From Parabacteroides hominis (lineage in GTDB: Bacteria > Bacteroidota > Bacteroidia > Bacteroidales > Tannerellaceae), in NCBI RefSeq assembly GCF_014287585.1, contig NZ_JACOOJ010000009.1:1-64000 (forward strand): a DNA stretch of 64,000 bases, written 5' to 3'. A program made the translations under genes and the position numbers. Positions 37,792-46,322 of this stretch are shown here, piece after piece. Within the stretch, counting starts at the first letter, position 1. Each line of letters starts with the position of its first letter. The notes beneath the pieces were generated by a model. The model ran no database searches. It was not told the origin of the DNA and was given only the letters and a program-made list of their open reading frames with translations.

Positions 37792-38394
37792 ATGTCAGCA
37801 GAATACAAGTTAGTGCGTCGCCCGAACCCGTATAAAACGGCTGTAAAACAACCGCTTTACCCCTGTTTTGTTCCCTGGAGGACTGTCCGTCTGGACGATT
37901 TGGCGAGGATGGCGCAAGGGCGTTCTTCTTTTTCATCGGCGGATATCAAGGGGATGTTGCAGTTGCTTCAGGATTTGATCGTAGATGCTTTGGAGTACGG
38001 TCAATGTATCGAATTGGAAGGAATCGGCACGTTCGGCCTCTCCCTGAAATCCCGTCCGGTCATGGAAGAGAAGGAGATACGCGCCGAGTCGATCCGTTTC
38101 CAGGATGTGACGTTCCGCTCGTCGAAGGAGTTGCGTGACCGTCTGTGCACGATACAACTGGAACGTTCGCCGGAAAAAGACCCTGTCGGTTTCACCCCGG
38201 AAATGTGCGAACAGCGGACGATGGAATACCTGAAGACGCATCCTTATATAACCGGCAAAGTTTATCGCGGCCTTTGCCGTTGTGGGAAGACGAAGGCCGC
38301 TACGGATCTGAAAAGGATGATGCAGGCGGGAAAGTTGGTGCGGATATTCGTCGGGAATGCGTATTTGTTCCGCGTTCCGGTGGACGAGGCATGA
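37792..38394 (+). CDS. HU-like DNA-binding protein with C-terminal wHTH
   Basis: A 200-residue protein. Residues about 1-120 match the HU/HIG-type DNA-binding fold (LDDLARMAQGRSSFSSADIKG, CIELEGIGTFGLSLKSR). Residues about 138-200 look like a winged helix (EYLKTHPYITGKVYRG, KTKAATDLKRMMQAGKLVRIF). The combination suggests a nucleoid-associated or site-specific DNA binder. It sits 79 bp after the 22-bp array, which has two-turn spacing, but no link is shown. No promoter box found. Confidence 0.85.
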   Translation: MSAEYKLVRRPNPYKTAVKQPLYPCFVPWRTVRLDDLARMAQGRSSFSSADIKGMLQLLQDLIVDALEYGQCIELEGIGTFGLSLKSRPVMEEKEIRAESIRFQDVTFRSSKELRDRLCTIQLERSPEKDPVGFTPEMCEQRTMEYLKTHPYITGKVYRGLCRCGKTKAATDLKRMMQAGKLVRIFVGNAYLFRVPVDEA

Positions 38395-38493
38395 ACAGCT
38401 TAAAGACACGGCAAATAGGTTTGATTTAGCAGAAAAATAATAGTGTGGCGATTTGTATTGGCTGCACGGTATATAATTTATCTAAAATATTCT

Positions 38494-38501
38494 TACCTTT
38501 G
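38494..38501 (+). promoter_or_regulatory. Promoter box of the candidate RNA
   Basis: TACCTTTG matches TAnnTTTG; the expected transcript start near 38508 coincides with the start of a predicted folded RNA. Confidence 0.6.
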
Positions 38502-38507
38502 TTTCGT

Positions 38508-38632
38508 GCGTAAGGGGCAAAGCGTTGCCAGCATAATTTTGTTTTAGAAAACGTAGGCGTTTAAAGATACTACTTAAATAGAAATCTGGACAATTTCTTC
38601 CCAAACAGGTAGTCACAACGCTAACGTCCTTT
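38508..38632 (+). ncRNA. Candidate structured RNA (unknown class)
   Basis: Inside the 351-bp gap 38395-38745. The predicted 5' end lies just before AAGG (38512-38515), which pairs with CCTT (38628-38631). After a 4x4 internal loop, AGCGTTG (38521-38527) pairs with CAACGCT (38616-38622). Inside, CCAG pairs with CTGG and AAACG with CGTTT over a TAGG loop (38549-38562). Promoter, end-to-end pairing and lack of coding signal suggest a discrete RNA of about 125 nt, or a leader for the gene at 38746. A small hairpin (AATACACA/TGTGTATT) at 38641-38680 follows. No known family was recognised. Confidence 0.4.
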
Positions 38633-38745
38633 CATTTGTTAATACACATACAGATATGATGTATTTTATATTTGTGTATTTCAGATAAAGGGCGTGGCGC
38701 TGTTGTATATATTGTTGGGAGGGCCGTCCAGAGCCTCTATTTAAT

Positions 38746-39219
38746 ATGTCAACAGTTTCCACGCCTCTTTTATTTATAAACATTCAATCGGGAACTGTTG
38801 AATGTAAAAACATGCCAAATGCAATGATGGAATTTTTCTTGGTTACTAAACTTCGACGCCGGATAGCAGCTTGTTTGGAGGGTGCTTTGACTCCGGTTCA
38901 TGTTGCCGATCTTTTTTGGGAACTTCGCCCTTATATGGCGTCCCACGAGATCAAACTGACGGATCGTGGCATTATTCTTCCTGCCCTTTCTTCCGGCAGT
39001 TCCCCTGAAGTTATCTATTCGGATGACGTACTCGCTCTATCGAGCAGCCGGCGAGGCGTGTTGATGCTTTTACTCCGTAACGGGGATGCCTGCCTGTTGT
39101 CCGGTCAAAGTTCGTCCCGCAAACGGATACATCTTTGCCACCAAACGTTTTTCCGTCTTGCCTGCACTGAAATCGGATTGCGTTTGTGGGTATTGAAAGA
39201 ATCGTTGTTGGACTGGTAG
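38746..39219 (+). CDS. Hypothetical protein
   Basis: A 157-residue protein that I do not recognise. No signal peptide or membrane helix; it is moderately basic, with hydrophobic stretches around FINIQSGTV, RRGVLMLLLRNGDACLLSG and a C-terminal FRLACTEIGLRLWVLKESLLDW. Placed between the candidate RNA and the PUL sigma gene. Its coding status is likely, from length and regular codon use, but not certain. Confidence 0.55.
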   Translation: MSTVSTPLLFINIQSGTVECKNMPNAMMEFFLVTKLRRRIAACLEGALTPVHVADLFWELRPYMASHEIKLTDRGIILPALSSGSSPEVIYSDDVLALSSSRRGVLMLLLRNGDACLLSGQSSSRKRIHLCHQTFFRLACTEIGLRLWVLKESLLDW

Positions 39220-39292
39220 AATCTGTTTCGGAACTTGCCGGTATGAATGAGATTATTTTGCGGGCAGATGTTTAAACTCTGAAATAATATAC

Positions 39293-39300
39293 TATTTTTG
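39293..39300 (+). promoter_or_regulatory. Promoter box of the PUL sigma gene
   Basis: TATTTTTG matches TAnnTTTG, 24 bp before the ATG at 39325. Confidence 0.5.
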
Positions 39301-39324
39301 CTAAAAAGATTAAATCAAACTGGT

Positions 39325-39867
39325 ATGTTATACCTTAAAGGAGATTTTGAGAAGCTATATAAGCTGTATTATCCGAAGATGTTCGCTTTTGCCAAAAACT
39401 ATGTTCCGGCAAACGAAGATGCGGAGAATATAGTGCAAGATGTGTTTCTTACACTTTGGGAAAGAAAAGAGGAAATCGAGATATCTTTTACGCTTACGAC
39501 CTATTTGTTTACGCTGGTGAAAAACCGCTGCCTGAATTTCCTGCGCCACAAGCTGATCGAAGAAGAGTATAACAGCCAGATGAAAGAAGAGTTAGGATTC
39601 AAACTGTATGCTTTGGAGGCGTTCGACTATTCCTACCAGTCGGAAGAGGAGTTGCAGGAGATTATCCGGCGTGCTCTTGACACGTTGCCGGAACGTTGCC
39701 GCGAAGTCTTTATCAAAAGCCGCATCGAAGGACTCAAATACAAGGAAATATCGGACGAACTCGGAATCTCTGTGAATACGGTAGAGAACCAAATGGTTAC
39801 AGCTCTCAAAAAATTACGTGTGGCACTGAAAGACTATTTGCCGTTACTGCTGTTCCTGGTTAATTAA
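39325..39867 (+). CDS. ECF sigma factor of the PUL (FecI-like)
   Basis: A 180-residue ECF sigma factor that should drive the SusC/SusD operon. Region 2 is at about 10-80 (LYYPKMFAFAKNYVPANEDAENIVQDVFL) and region 4 at about 118-172 (LPERCREVFIKSRIEGLKYKEISDELGISVNTVENQM). The start at 39325 is preferred to an earlier TTG because the promoter box covers it. It is directly followed by its FecR anti-sigma gene, 58 bp away. Confidence 0.93.
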   Translation: MLYLKGDFEKLYKLYYPKMFAFAKNYVPANEDAENIVQDVFLTLWERKEEIEISFTLTTYLFTLVKNRCLNFLRHKLIEEEYNSQMKEELGFKLYALEAFDYSYQSEEELQEIIRRALDTLPERCREVFIKSRIEGLKYKEISDELGISVNTVENQMVTALKKLRVALKDYLPLLLFLVN

Positions 39868-39925
39868 TGTTTATTTTGGACTGAGCCATAGTGGTACGTT
39901 CCGCGATGAGGGTTTAATTTATATA

Positions 39926-40906
39926 ATGACAAAAGAAAGTATGTACGATCTGTTATCAAAATATTTGACAGGGGATATTTCAGCGGAAGAAAAACAAATA
40001 CTTTTTCAGCAGTTGAAAGAAGATGAAGAGCTTAGGAAAGAGGCAGCCGGAATACAAAATCTGTCCGCGCTTGTTTCTATGGCGAATGAAGATGGAGCAG
40101 CTTCGGACAGGCAATATCGCTCGTTTGTCGGCATGCGGAAGAAACGCGCGTTGCTATTCAGCCTGCGTAAAGCGGCGGGCTATGCTGCGATCGTGCTCTT
40201 TTCCGTCCTGTCGACTTATCTGTTGATGAATTATGCCGGGGATAAGGAGGATGAGCTTGTCCGTTATCAGGAGTTTTCGACTCCGGCGGGACAGCGTGCT
40301 AAAGTCTTGCTTGCCGATGGCACAGAAGTCTGGTTGAACGCCAACACCACCTTGCGTTATCCCGAACGTTTCGACCCGAAAAGGCGGGAGGTCGAACTGC
40401 ATGGCGAAGCCTTCTTCGAAGTGGAAAAAGCCGCAGGGAAGCCTTTCGTGGTCAAAACAAACAAAATGGACATTAAGGTCACCGGAACGAAGTTCAATGT
40501 GAATGCTTACGACACGGAAGAATATTTTGTAGCTTCACTGGTCGAAGGAGCTGTCTCCGTCTCCTGTGCGCATGACAGGAGTAACAGCTATGCTTTATTA
40601 CCCCGGCAGCAGATCGTTGTCTCAGACCATTCTTCCAAAGTCTCCCCATTCGAGAATACTGATTTTATGGCATGGAAGGAAGGCGTGTTTATCTTTGACG
40701 ATATGTTGATGACGGATATCATTAAGAAGCTGGAACTCTATTATGATGTCTCGATCATCGTAAAAAACACGAAACTCGAAAACTTCCGCTATACCGGTAA
40801 ATTCAGGCAACGGGATGGAGTGGAAAGCGTTTTGCGGAAACTCCAGATCGTATATCCGTTCAAGTATACGAAAGATGATGATAAGAACTTGATCGTATTG
40901 CAATAA
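39926..40906 (+). CDS. FecR-family anti-sigma factor
   Basis: A 326-residue single-pass inner-membrane anti-sigma factor. A cytoplasmic head (1-85) precedes one membrane helix (about 88-110, AAGYAAIVLFSVLSTYLLM), a periplasmic FecR domain (about 118-215, with LLADGTEVWLNANTTLRYPERF and GEAFFEVEKAAGKPFVVKT) and a C-terminal domain (about 250-325) that should meet the STN domain of the SusC protein. This completes the cell-surface signalling chain with the sigma gene upstream and SusC downstream. Confidence 0.93.
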   Translation: MTKESMYDLLSKYLTGDISAEEKQILFQQLKEDEELRKEAAGIQNLSALVSMANEDGAASDRQYRSFVGMRKKRALLFSLRKAAGYAAIVLFSVLSTYLLMNYAGDKEDELVRYQEFSTPAGQRAKVLLADGTEVWLNANTTLRYPERFDPKRREVELHGEAFFEVEKAAGKPFVVKTNKMDIKVTGTKFNVNAYDTEEYFVASLVEGAVSVSCAHDRSNSYALLPRQQIVVSDHSSKVSPFENTDFMAWKEGVFIFDDMLMTDIIKKLELYYDVSIIVKNTKLENFRYTGKFRQRDGVESVLRKLQIVYPFKYTKDDDKNLIVLQ

Positions 40907-41289
40907 AATCACATTATCATTTTGACAGGAAAATAGGGTAATGTGGTATAATCCGTATTGTTAAAAAATATTACCCGCTATAGTAATTTCAATTATCCGC
41001 TATAAAAATCCGGTTTTGATGGGATAGTAGTGATATTTTGATAGTAGTGGTTGGAATTTGAAAAATTAAATAATGTTTAATTTAGTGATGCCTATAGTGG
41101 TGTTTCAGGTGTGAAGGGTCAAACTTATAAATATCAGGAAAAACATGTGTAACCTTAAAAAATAGTATGCCTATGGTTTAGAACAGTCTTTTTTATATAA
41201 AAAAGTTGGCAGGTGTTACAGCACCTGCCAACCGTAATATCTAACACTCTTAGTCGAAAAAAGTATTAAACAATTAATTTTACAAAGGT
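40907..41289. other. FecR-susC control gap with repeated motifs
   Basis: 383-bp gap without a gene on the plus strand. CCGCTATA occurs at 40975-40982 and 40997-41004 (22 bp apart), and GATAGTAGTG at 41023-41032 and 41040-41049 (17 bp apart), so a regulator may bind here. A palindrome CTTTTTTATATAAAAAAG lies at 41188-41205, and the hairpin at 41205-41232 follows. The ECF promoter should be in this gap, but I could not place it. Confidence 0.4.
41199..41277 (-). ncRNA. Candidate cis-antisense small RNA opposite the susC leader
   Basis: On the minus strand TACCTTTG (41283-41290) acts as a -7 box. The transcript should begin near 41276 and end in an intrinsic terminator: GTTGGCAGGTG/CACCTGCCAAC (41205-41215 and 41222-41232) followed by TTTTTT. 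That is about 78 nt, antisense to the susC leader. cis-encoded PUL RNAs of this layout (DonS) are known from Bacteroides fragilis. Caveats: no clear -33 element, and the box also reads as a possible ribosome site (AAAGG) on the plus strand. Confidence 0.5.
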
Positions 41290-44200
41290 ATGGAAAAATA
41301 TACTTTGTCAGTCTTATTATGTCAAAGAAAACGCTTAAAGAAGTTTTTTAGTATTATGAGAATATCTGCATTATTGTTGTTCGTCTGCATTTTTGCATCT
41401 TATGCGTCGAATGCAAGTTCCCAGACAGCAAAAGTGAATATTACGAACGAACGTATGACTATCGGGACCTTTATCAAGAAGGTTGAAAAGGAAACAGGTT
41501 ATATGTTTGTTTATAATAAAAAAGATATTGACGCAAACAAAACAGTCTCTTTGCAAAAAGGTACGAATACGGTAGTAGATTGCCTGAACCGTATTTTTGA
41601 AGGTTCGGGTGTGTCATATGTTTTTGAAGATGATTATATCGTGTTGACGAAACGTGTGCAGGCACAGGATAATGCCGTTGCCCAGCAATCCGGAAAAGTC
41701 ATCCAAGGAGTCATTACGGACGAAACAGGTTTGTCGGTGATCGGTGCCAATGTGTTCGTGAAAGGCACTACTATCGGTACGGTAACGGATGTTGATGGTA
41801 AGTTTTCTGTAGAAGTCCCTTCTGACGATGCCATCCTCGTCATTTCCTATATCGGTTATATGGAACAACAGATTTCTGTGAAAAAGCAAAAAAACTGGGC
41901 GATCGTGTTGAAGGAAGATTCACAAAGCCTGGATGAAGTGGTGGTTGTCGGATATGGAACACAGCGTAAAGGAAATATTGCAACGGCGGTAACTACTATA
42001 AAAGCAGAAACATTACAGAACCGTCCGGTTCAGACCGTTGGTGAAGCTTTACAGGGACAAATACCAGGTTTGAGTGTGACAGCTAAAGGTGCTCCGGGAG
42101 AGTCTCCCACACTTCGATTGCGCGGTTCTTCTGTTTTGAATGCGGATAACTCGTCTGCCCCATTGATTTTAGTGGATGGGGTACCGGCTGATTTTAACTT
42201 TTTGAATCCGGAAGATATTGAAAGTATTAATGTGTTAAAGGATGCTGCTTCTGCTGCAATTTATGGTTCACGGGCAGCCAATGGTGTTCTTTTGATTACG
42301 ACGAAACGAGGTAAGGAAGGAAAGCCTACTTTTCGATATAATGGTTCGGTTGGAGTAAATACGCCGATGCATATGCCAAAATCAATCGGTTCAGCGGATT
42401 ATGCTCGGATTATGAATGAAGCGGTAAGAAATATGAATGGGGATCCGGTTTATACAGAAGATGAGATTGCAAACTATGCAAAAGGAACTGATCTGAATCG
42501 ATATCCTAATACGGATTGGTTGGATTTAGCGATTCAGAATAGTATTACAACCCGTCATGGAATAGAGGCTTCCGGTGGAACAGAGAAAGTTAAATATTTG
42601 GTGAGTGCTGGTGTTGATCATCAGACCGGGATTTTCCCTCAAACACAACAGAATGTATTTAATGTGAGATCAAGCACGGATATTGCAATCAGTAAGAAGT
42701 TTGATATGTCTTTTGATATACGTTACCAGTTGCGGGATATGGAGGCTTTGAATAACCAGCAAGATATTTATAAACAGGTAATCGCAGCGGATCCAACGAT
42801 GGTCGCTTATTATACGGATGGAACGTATGGCTATAATGCTGGCTTTTTTACGAATCCGTTAGTAGCTTTGTATGAAGGAGGACAGAAATTTACAAATAGA
42901 CATGAGGCTTCCGGTATATTTAAACTGAATTATGAAATTATAGAAGGGTTGACTATTACGGGGATCGCGAATGTGAAATATACGTTTAAAAATGAAGAGT
43001 CCAGGAGTCGTAAGTTAGTTTATAAAAACTATTTCACACAAGAATTGATCGAAAAGGGGGAAAATAGTTTTTCGGATCGTCGTGATTATAATGCTTACTA
43101 TAATTTGCAGGCTTTGTTGAATTACAAGAAAAGTTTCGGGGTTAATAACTTCGATATTTTGGCGGGGTATCAGCAGGAAAATGAAAGTAGTGACTGGCTG
43201 AAAGGTGCCCGTTCCGGTTATCCGACGGATTTGATTTGGGAACTGAATCCAGGACCGAAAGATAATTGGAGTAATGACGGAAATGGTGAACATTGGGCAT
43301 TGGCCTCTTTTATCGGTCGTATCAATTATGATTATGACAATAAATACATTCTGTCGTTGAGTATACGTTCGGATGCTTCTTCTCGCTTTGCAAAAGGCAG
43401 TCGTTGGTCTTCGTTTCCTTCTGTCGCTGCAGCATGGAGAGTTTCGCAAGAATCATTTATGGAAGGAACAAAGGAGTATTTGGATGATTTGAAACTTAGA
43501 GTGTCTTGGGGACAAACGGGTAATGCGACTGGTTTGGGATTGTATCCGAGCTATACTTTGGTTTCTACCGGTGGCTTAATCTTGAATAATAGCTACCAAC
43601 AAATGGCTCAATTGAAAACAATCGGAAATCAGGATTTGACTTGGGAACATTCAGATATGTTCAATGTTGGTTTGGATGCTAAATTTTTAAATAGCCGTCT
43701 GAATTTCACGGGTGAATATTATGTCAAGAATACGAGAGATATTTTATTGGCTGTTCCGGTACCGTTGGAATATGGTTTTGGCAAACCTAATATGAATATT
43801 GGTCAAGTACGTAATAAAGGTTGGGAATTATCTTTGGGCTGGAGTGACCGAATCAACGATTTCGGATATAGCATTTCGGCTAATTTGTCAGATAACCGGA
43901 ATGAAGTGATTGATTTGGGAGATACAGGACCCTGGAAGGGATCTAATACCTATACAGAAGTCGGCTTGCCATTCAATTCGATTTACGGATATGAATCGAT
44001 GGGATTATTCCAATCTGATAAGGAGGTGGCGGATGCTCCATTCCAAAATTCGAAAACGGCGGCAGGAGATATTCGTTATAAAGATCAGAATGGGGATAAC
44101 AAGGTTGATGCAAATGACCGTGTAGTATTAGGGGATCCTAATCCTCATTTTCTGTATGGTTTGAATTTGGCATTCGATTATAAAAACTTCGATTTGGGAA

Positions 44201-44610
44201 TGTTTTTCCAAGGTGTAGGACAGATGGATCGAATAGTGAATGACAATTTTGTAAGACCTTTGAATGATGCTACTATATTTGCGCATCAGCTTGATTATTG
44301 GACTTCTCAGAATACGGATGCCAAATATCCTCGTATCTTGAATAAAACTGATGCTAATCATAATTATGAGACCTCAGATTTTTGGATGATCAATGCAGGT
44401 TACTTACGCATGAAGAACCTTTCAGTCGGTTATACTGTTCCGCGTAAGTTTTTATCTCCTATTGGCTTAAGTCGTTTACGAGTTTATTTTACGGCGAATA
44501 ATCTGTTTACAATTTCGGACTTTGTGCCGGGTATGGATCCTGAAGCATCCAGCGCGTGGGCCTATCCGTTTGCACGCACTTATTCTTTTGGTTTGAATGT
44601 TCAATTTTAA
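41290..44610 (+). CDS. SusC/RagA-type TonB-linked receptor with STN domain
   Basis: Outer-membrane glycan transporter of 1106 residues. A signal peptide (1-45) leads to an STN signalling domain (about 50-120), CarboxypepD_reg-like domain (about 138-220, VIQGVITDETGLSVIGANVFVKGTTIG), a TonB box region (DEVVVVGYGTQRKGN) and a plug and 22-strand barrel, ending LNVQF. The STN domain means it signals to the FecR protein upstream. A second ATG at 41356 (MRISALLLF) would shorten the signal peptide. The start overlaps the antisense promoter box. susD follows after 12 bp. Confidence 0.96.
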   Translation: MEKYTLSVLLCQRKRLKKFFSIMRISALLLFVCIFASYASNASSQTAKVNITNERMTIGTFIKKVEKETGYMFVYNKKDIDANKTVSLQKGTNTVVDCLNRIFEGSGVSYVFEDDYIVLTKRVQAQDNAVAQQSGKVIQGVITDETGLSVIGANVFVKGTTIGTVTDVDGKFSVEVPSDDAILVISYIGYMEQQISVKKQKNWAIVLKEDSQSLDEVVVVGYGTQRKGNIATAVTTIKAETLQNRPVQTVGEALQGQIPGLSVTAKGAPGESPTLRLRGSSVLNADNSSAPLILVDGVPADFNFLNPEDIESINVLKDAASAAIYGSRAANGVLLITTKRGKEGKPTFRYNGSVGVNTPMHMPKSIGSADYARIMNEAVRNMNGDPVYTEDEIANYAKGTDLNRYPNTDWLDLAIQNSITTRHGIEASGGTEKVKYLVSAGVDHQTGIFPQTQQNVFNVRSSTDIAISKKFDMSFDIRYQLRDMEALNNQQDIYKQVIAADPTMVAYYTDGTYGYNAGFFTNPLVALYEGGQKFTNRHEASGIFKLNYEIIEGLTITGIANVKYTFKNEESRSRKLVYKNYFTQELIEKGENSFSDRRDYNAYYNLQALLNYKKSFGVNNFDILAGYQQENESSDWLKGARSGYPTDLIWELNPGPKDNWSNDGNGEHWALASFIGRINYDYDNKYILSLSIRSDASSRFAKGSRWSSFPSVAAAWRVSQESFMEGTKEYLDDLKLRVSWGQTGNATGLGLYPSYTLVSTGGLILNNSYQQMAQLKTIGNQDLTWEHSDMFNVGLDAKFLNSRLNFTGEYYVKNTRDILLAVPVPLEYGFGKPNMNIGQVRNKGWELSLGWSDRINDFGYSISANLSDNRNEVIDLGDTGPWKGSNTYTEVGLPFNSIYGYESMGLFQSDKEVADAPFQNSKTAAGDIRYKDQNGDNKVDANDRVVLGDPNPHFLYGLNLAFDYKNFDLGMFFQGVGQMDRIVNDNFVRPLNDATIFAHQLDYWTSQNTDAKYPRILNKTDANHNYETSDFWMINAGYLRMKNLSVGYTVPRKFLSPIGLSRLRVYFTANNLFTISDFVPGMDPEASSAWAYPFARTYSFGLNVQF

Positions 44611-44622
44611 AAGTGAGGAAAA

Positions 44623-46230
44623 ATGAAAACATTAAAAAAATATATATATGCGATTGCTTTTTCACTGAGTTTATTTTCGTGTGATAGTTTTTTAACAACT
44701 CCGCCGCTGGATCAAATTTCGGAAGATCAGTGGTGGAATGATAAAAGCCAGACAGAGATGATGGTGAAAGGAGCTTATCAGTATATTTATGGTACGGAAG
44801 AAGTTGCATATCGGGATTGTTTCAGTGATAATGGAATGCGTAGAAGTTCCGCTCAAACAGAAATAGGTAATGGAACTTATACAACTCAGAATAGTGCTGT
44901 GAAAAGCGAATGGAGATATTCTTCTATTGCCAAGTTGAATTATATAATGGAAGGTTTGGAGAAAGCTAAAGATAAAATTACGGAAGCGGAATATTTGAGA
45001 TTTAGTGCGGAGGTGCGTTTTATCCGGGCTTTTGTTTATTATGATATGATATTCTATTTCGGCGATATTCCACTGATCACCAAAACGCTGACTGTTGCGG
45101 AGTCTCGTGAGACTTCTCGCCAGCCTCGTCAGGAAGTTTTGGATTTTATATTGAGCGAATTGGAAGATTTTGTTCTCCCCAATATAAATGCACAGGAAAT
45201 TAAAGAGAGTGGACGAGTAAACGAGCAGACAGTCAATGCATATCTTTCTCGTATCTATTTGTATGAAAAAAATTATGAAAAGGTTTTAGAATATACCGAT
45301 AAGGTAATAAAGTCTGGTGATTACGAATTATATGCCGATTATGATGAATTGTTCCGTCCACAGTCGGATGGAAACAACAAGGAGGTAATCTTTGAACGTC
45401 AATATACTTCGCCGTTGGTTGTTCACGATTTAAACAGGAATTTGTCGTATGTTTCTGGTGTTTATTCTGGATGGTCAAATGTGCTTGCTTTAAATGAGTT
45501 GGTTGACGACTATGAATGTCTGAACGGACATCCCGTTTCAGAATGTGAATCTTTAGGTTGTGAGTATGCTCAAAAAAGGAAAGATGCTGAAACGGAAATC
45601 CACCGGGGGGAATTTGATTTTCGTGATCCTCGCTTGAATACAACTATCACTTGGCCGTACAAGGAATGGGTTGTAGATGGAAACGTACGTTGCCGTTATG
45701 GGGTGGATGATCCTAACAGTGGTGATTATGTGCAGAAAGAGACACACATGACAGGTTATATGTGTGAAAAATGGATTGACTTGCGAGGTGAGTATGCGGA
45801 TCGTACGTTGGCTGATAAAAATATGACGATTTTACGTTATGCCGATGTCTTACTAATGCGTGCGGAGGCTTTGATTGAATTATCTCAAAATTTGCCTGAA
45901 GCAGTTTCCTTGATCAATCAAATCCGTGCTCGAGTCGGAATGCCTAATATAGATGTCGCATCTCAATCGGTATTGAGAGAAAAACTTCGTCATGAAAGAA
46001 GAATTGAGACTGCGTTTGAAGGATTACGTTATTTTGATATTATTCGCTGGCGTATTGCGGATAAAGTGAAAAAAGGGAAAGTTTATGGTGCTCGTTTGAA
46101 GGCGGTTAATGAAAACATGGATCATAAATATGTGGAAGAACGTTTTTGGGAAGATAAAATGTATCTTTTCCCGATTCCGCAAGAGGCTATGGATAATAAT
46201 GGTAATTTAGTTCAGAACCCAGATTGGTAA
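44623..46230 (+). CDS. SusD/RagB-type surface glycan-binding lipoprotein
   Basis: The lipoprotein lid of the SusC transporter, 535 residues. The signal peptide ends at Cys20 in SLFSCDSF. The N-terminal SusD-like domain (about 20-230, with DQISEDQWWNDKSQTEMMVKG) and the C-terminal SusD domain (about 290-530, with RYADVLLMRAEALIE, HERRIETAFEGLRYFDIIRW and LFPIPQEAMDNN) are intact. It directly follows the SusC gene (12 bp) and is co-transcribed. Confidence 0.96.
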   Translation: MKTLKKYIYAIAFSLSLFSCDSFLTTPPLDQISEDQWWNDKSQTEMMVKGAYQYIYGTEEVAYRDCFSDNGMRRSSAQTEIGNGTYTTQNSAVKSEWRYSSIAKLNYIMEGLEKAKDKITEAEYLRFSAEVRFIRAFVYYDMIFYFGDIPLITKTLTVAESRETSRQPRQEVLDFILSELEDFVLPNINAQEIKESGRVNEQTVNAYLSRIYLYEKNYEKVLEYTDKVIKSGDYELYADYDELFRPQSDGNNKEVIFERQYTSPLVVHDLNRNLSYVSGVYSGWSNVLALNELVDDYECLNGHPVSECESLGCEYAQKRKDAETEIHRGEFDFRDPRLNTTITWPYKEWVVDGNVRCRYGVDDPNSGDYVQKETHMTGYMCEKWIDLRGEYADRTLADKNMTILRYADVLLMRAEALIELSQNLPEAVSLINQIRARVGMPNIDVASQSVLREKLRHERRIETAFEGLRYFDIIRWRIADKVKKGKVYGARLKAVNENMDHKYVEERFWEDKMYLFPIPQEAMDNNGNLVQNPDW

Positions 46231-46252
46231 AATAGATTGTAATTCACGTTAT

Positions 46253-46294
46253 GATCCCCGAATCTGAGTTCTTTGAATGAGGATTCGGGGATTC
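46253..46294 (+). terminator. Hairpin between susD and the GH2 gene
   Basis: ATCCCCGAATC (46254-46264) pairs exactly with GATTCGGGGAT (46282-46292). Only a short T-poor tail follows, so it may weaken rather than stop transcription and set a lower level of the GH2 gene. Confidence 0.6.
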
Positions 46295-46322
46295 TTATGA
46301 ATAAGTAATTAAAGTATATTGT

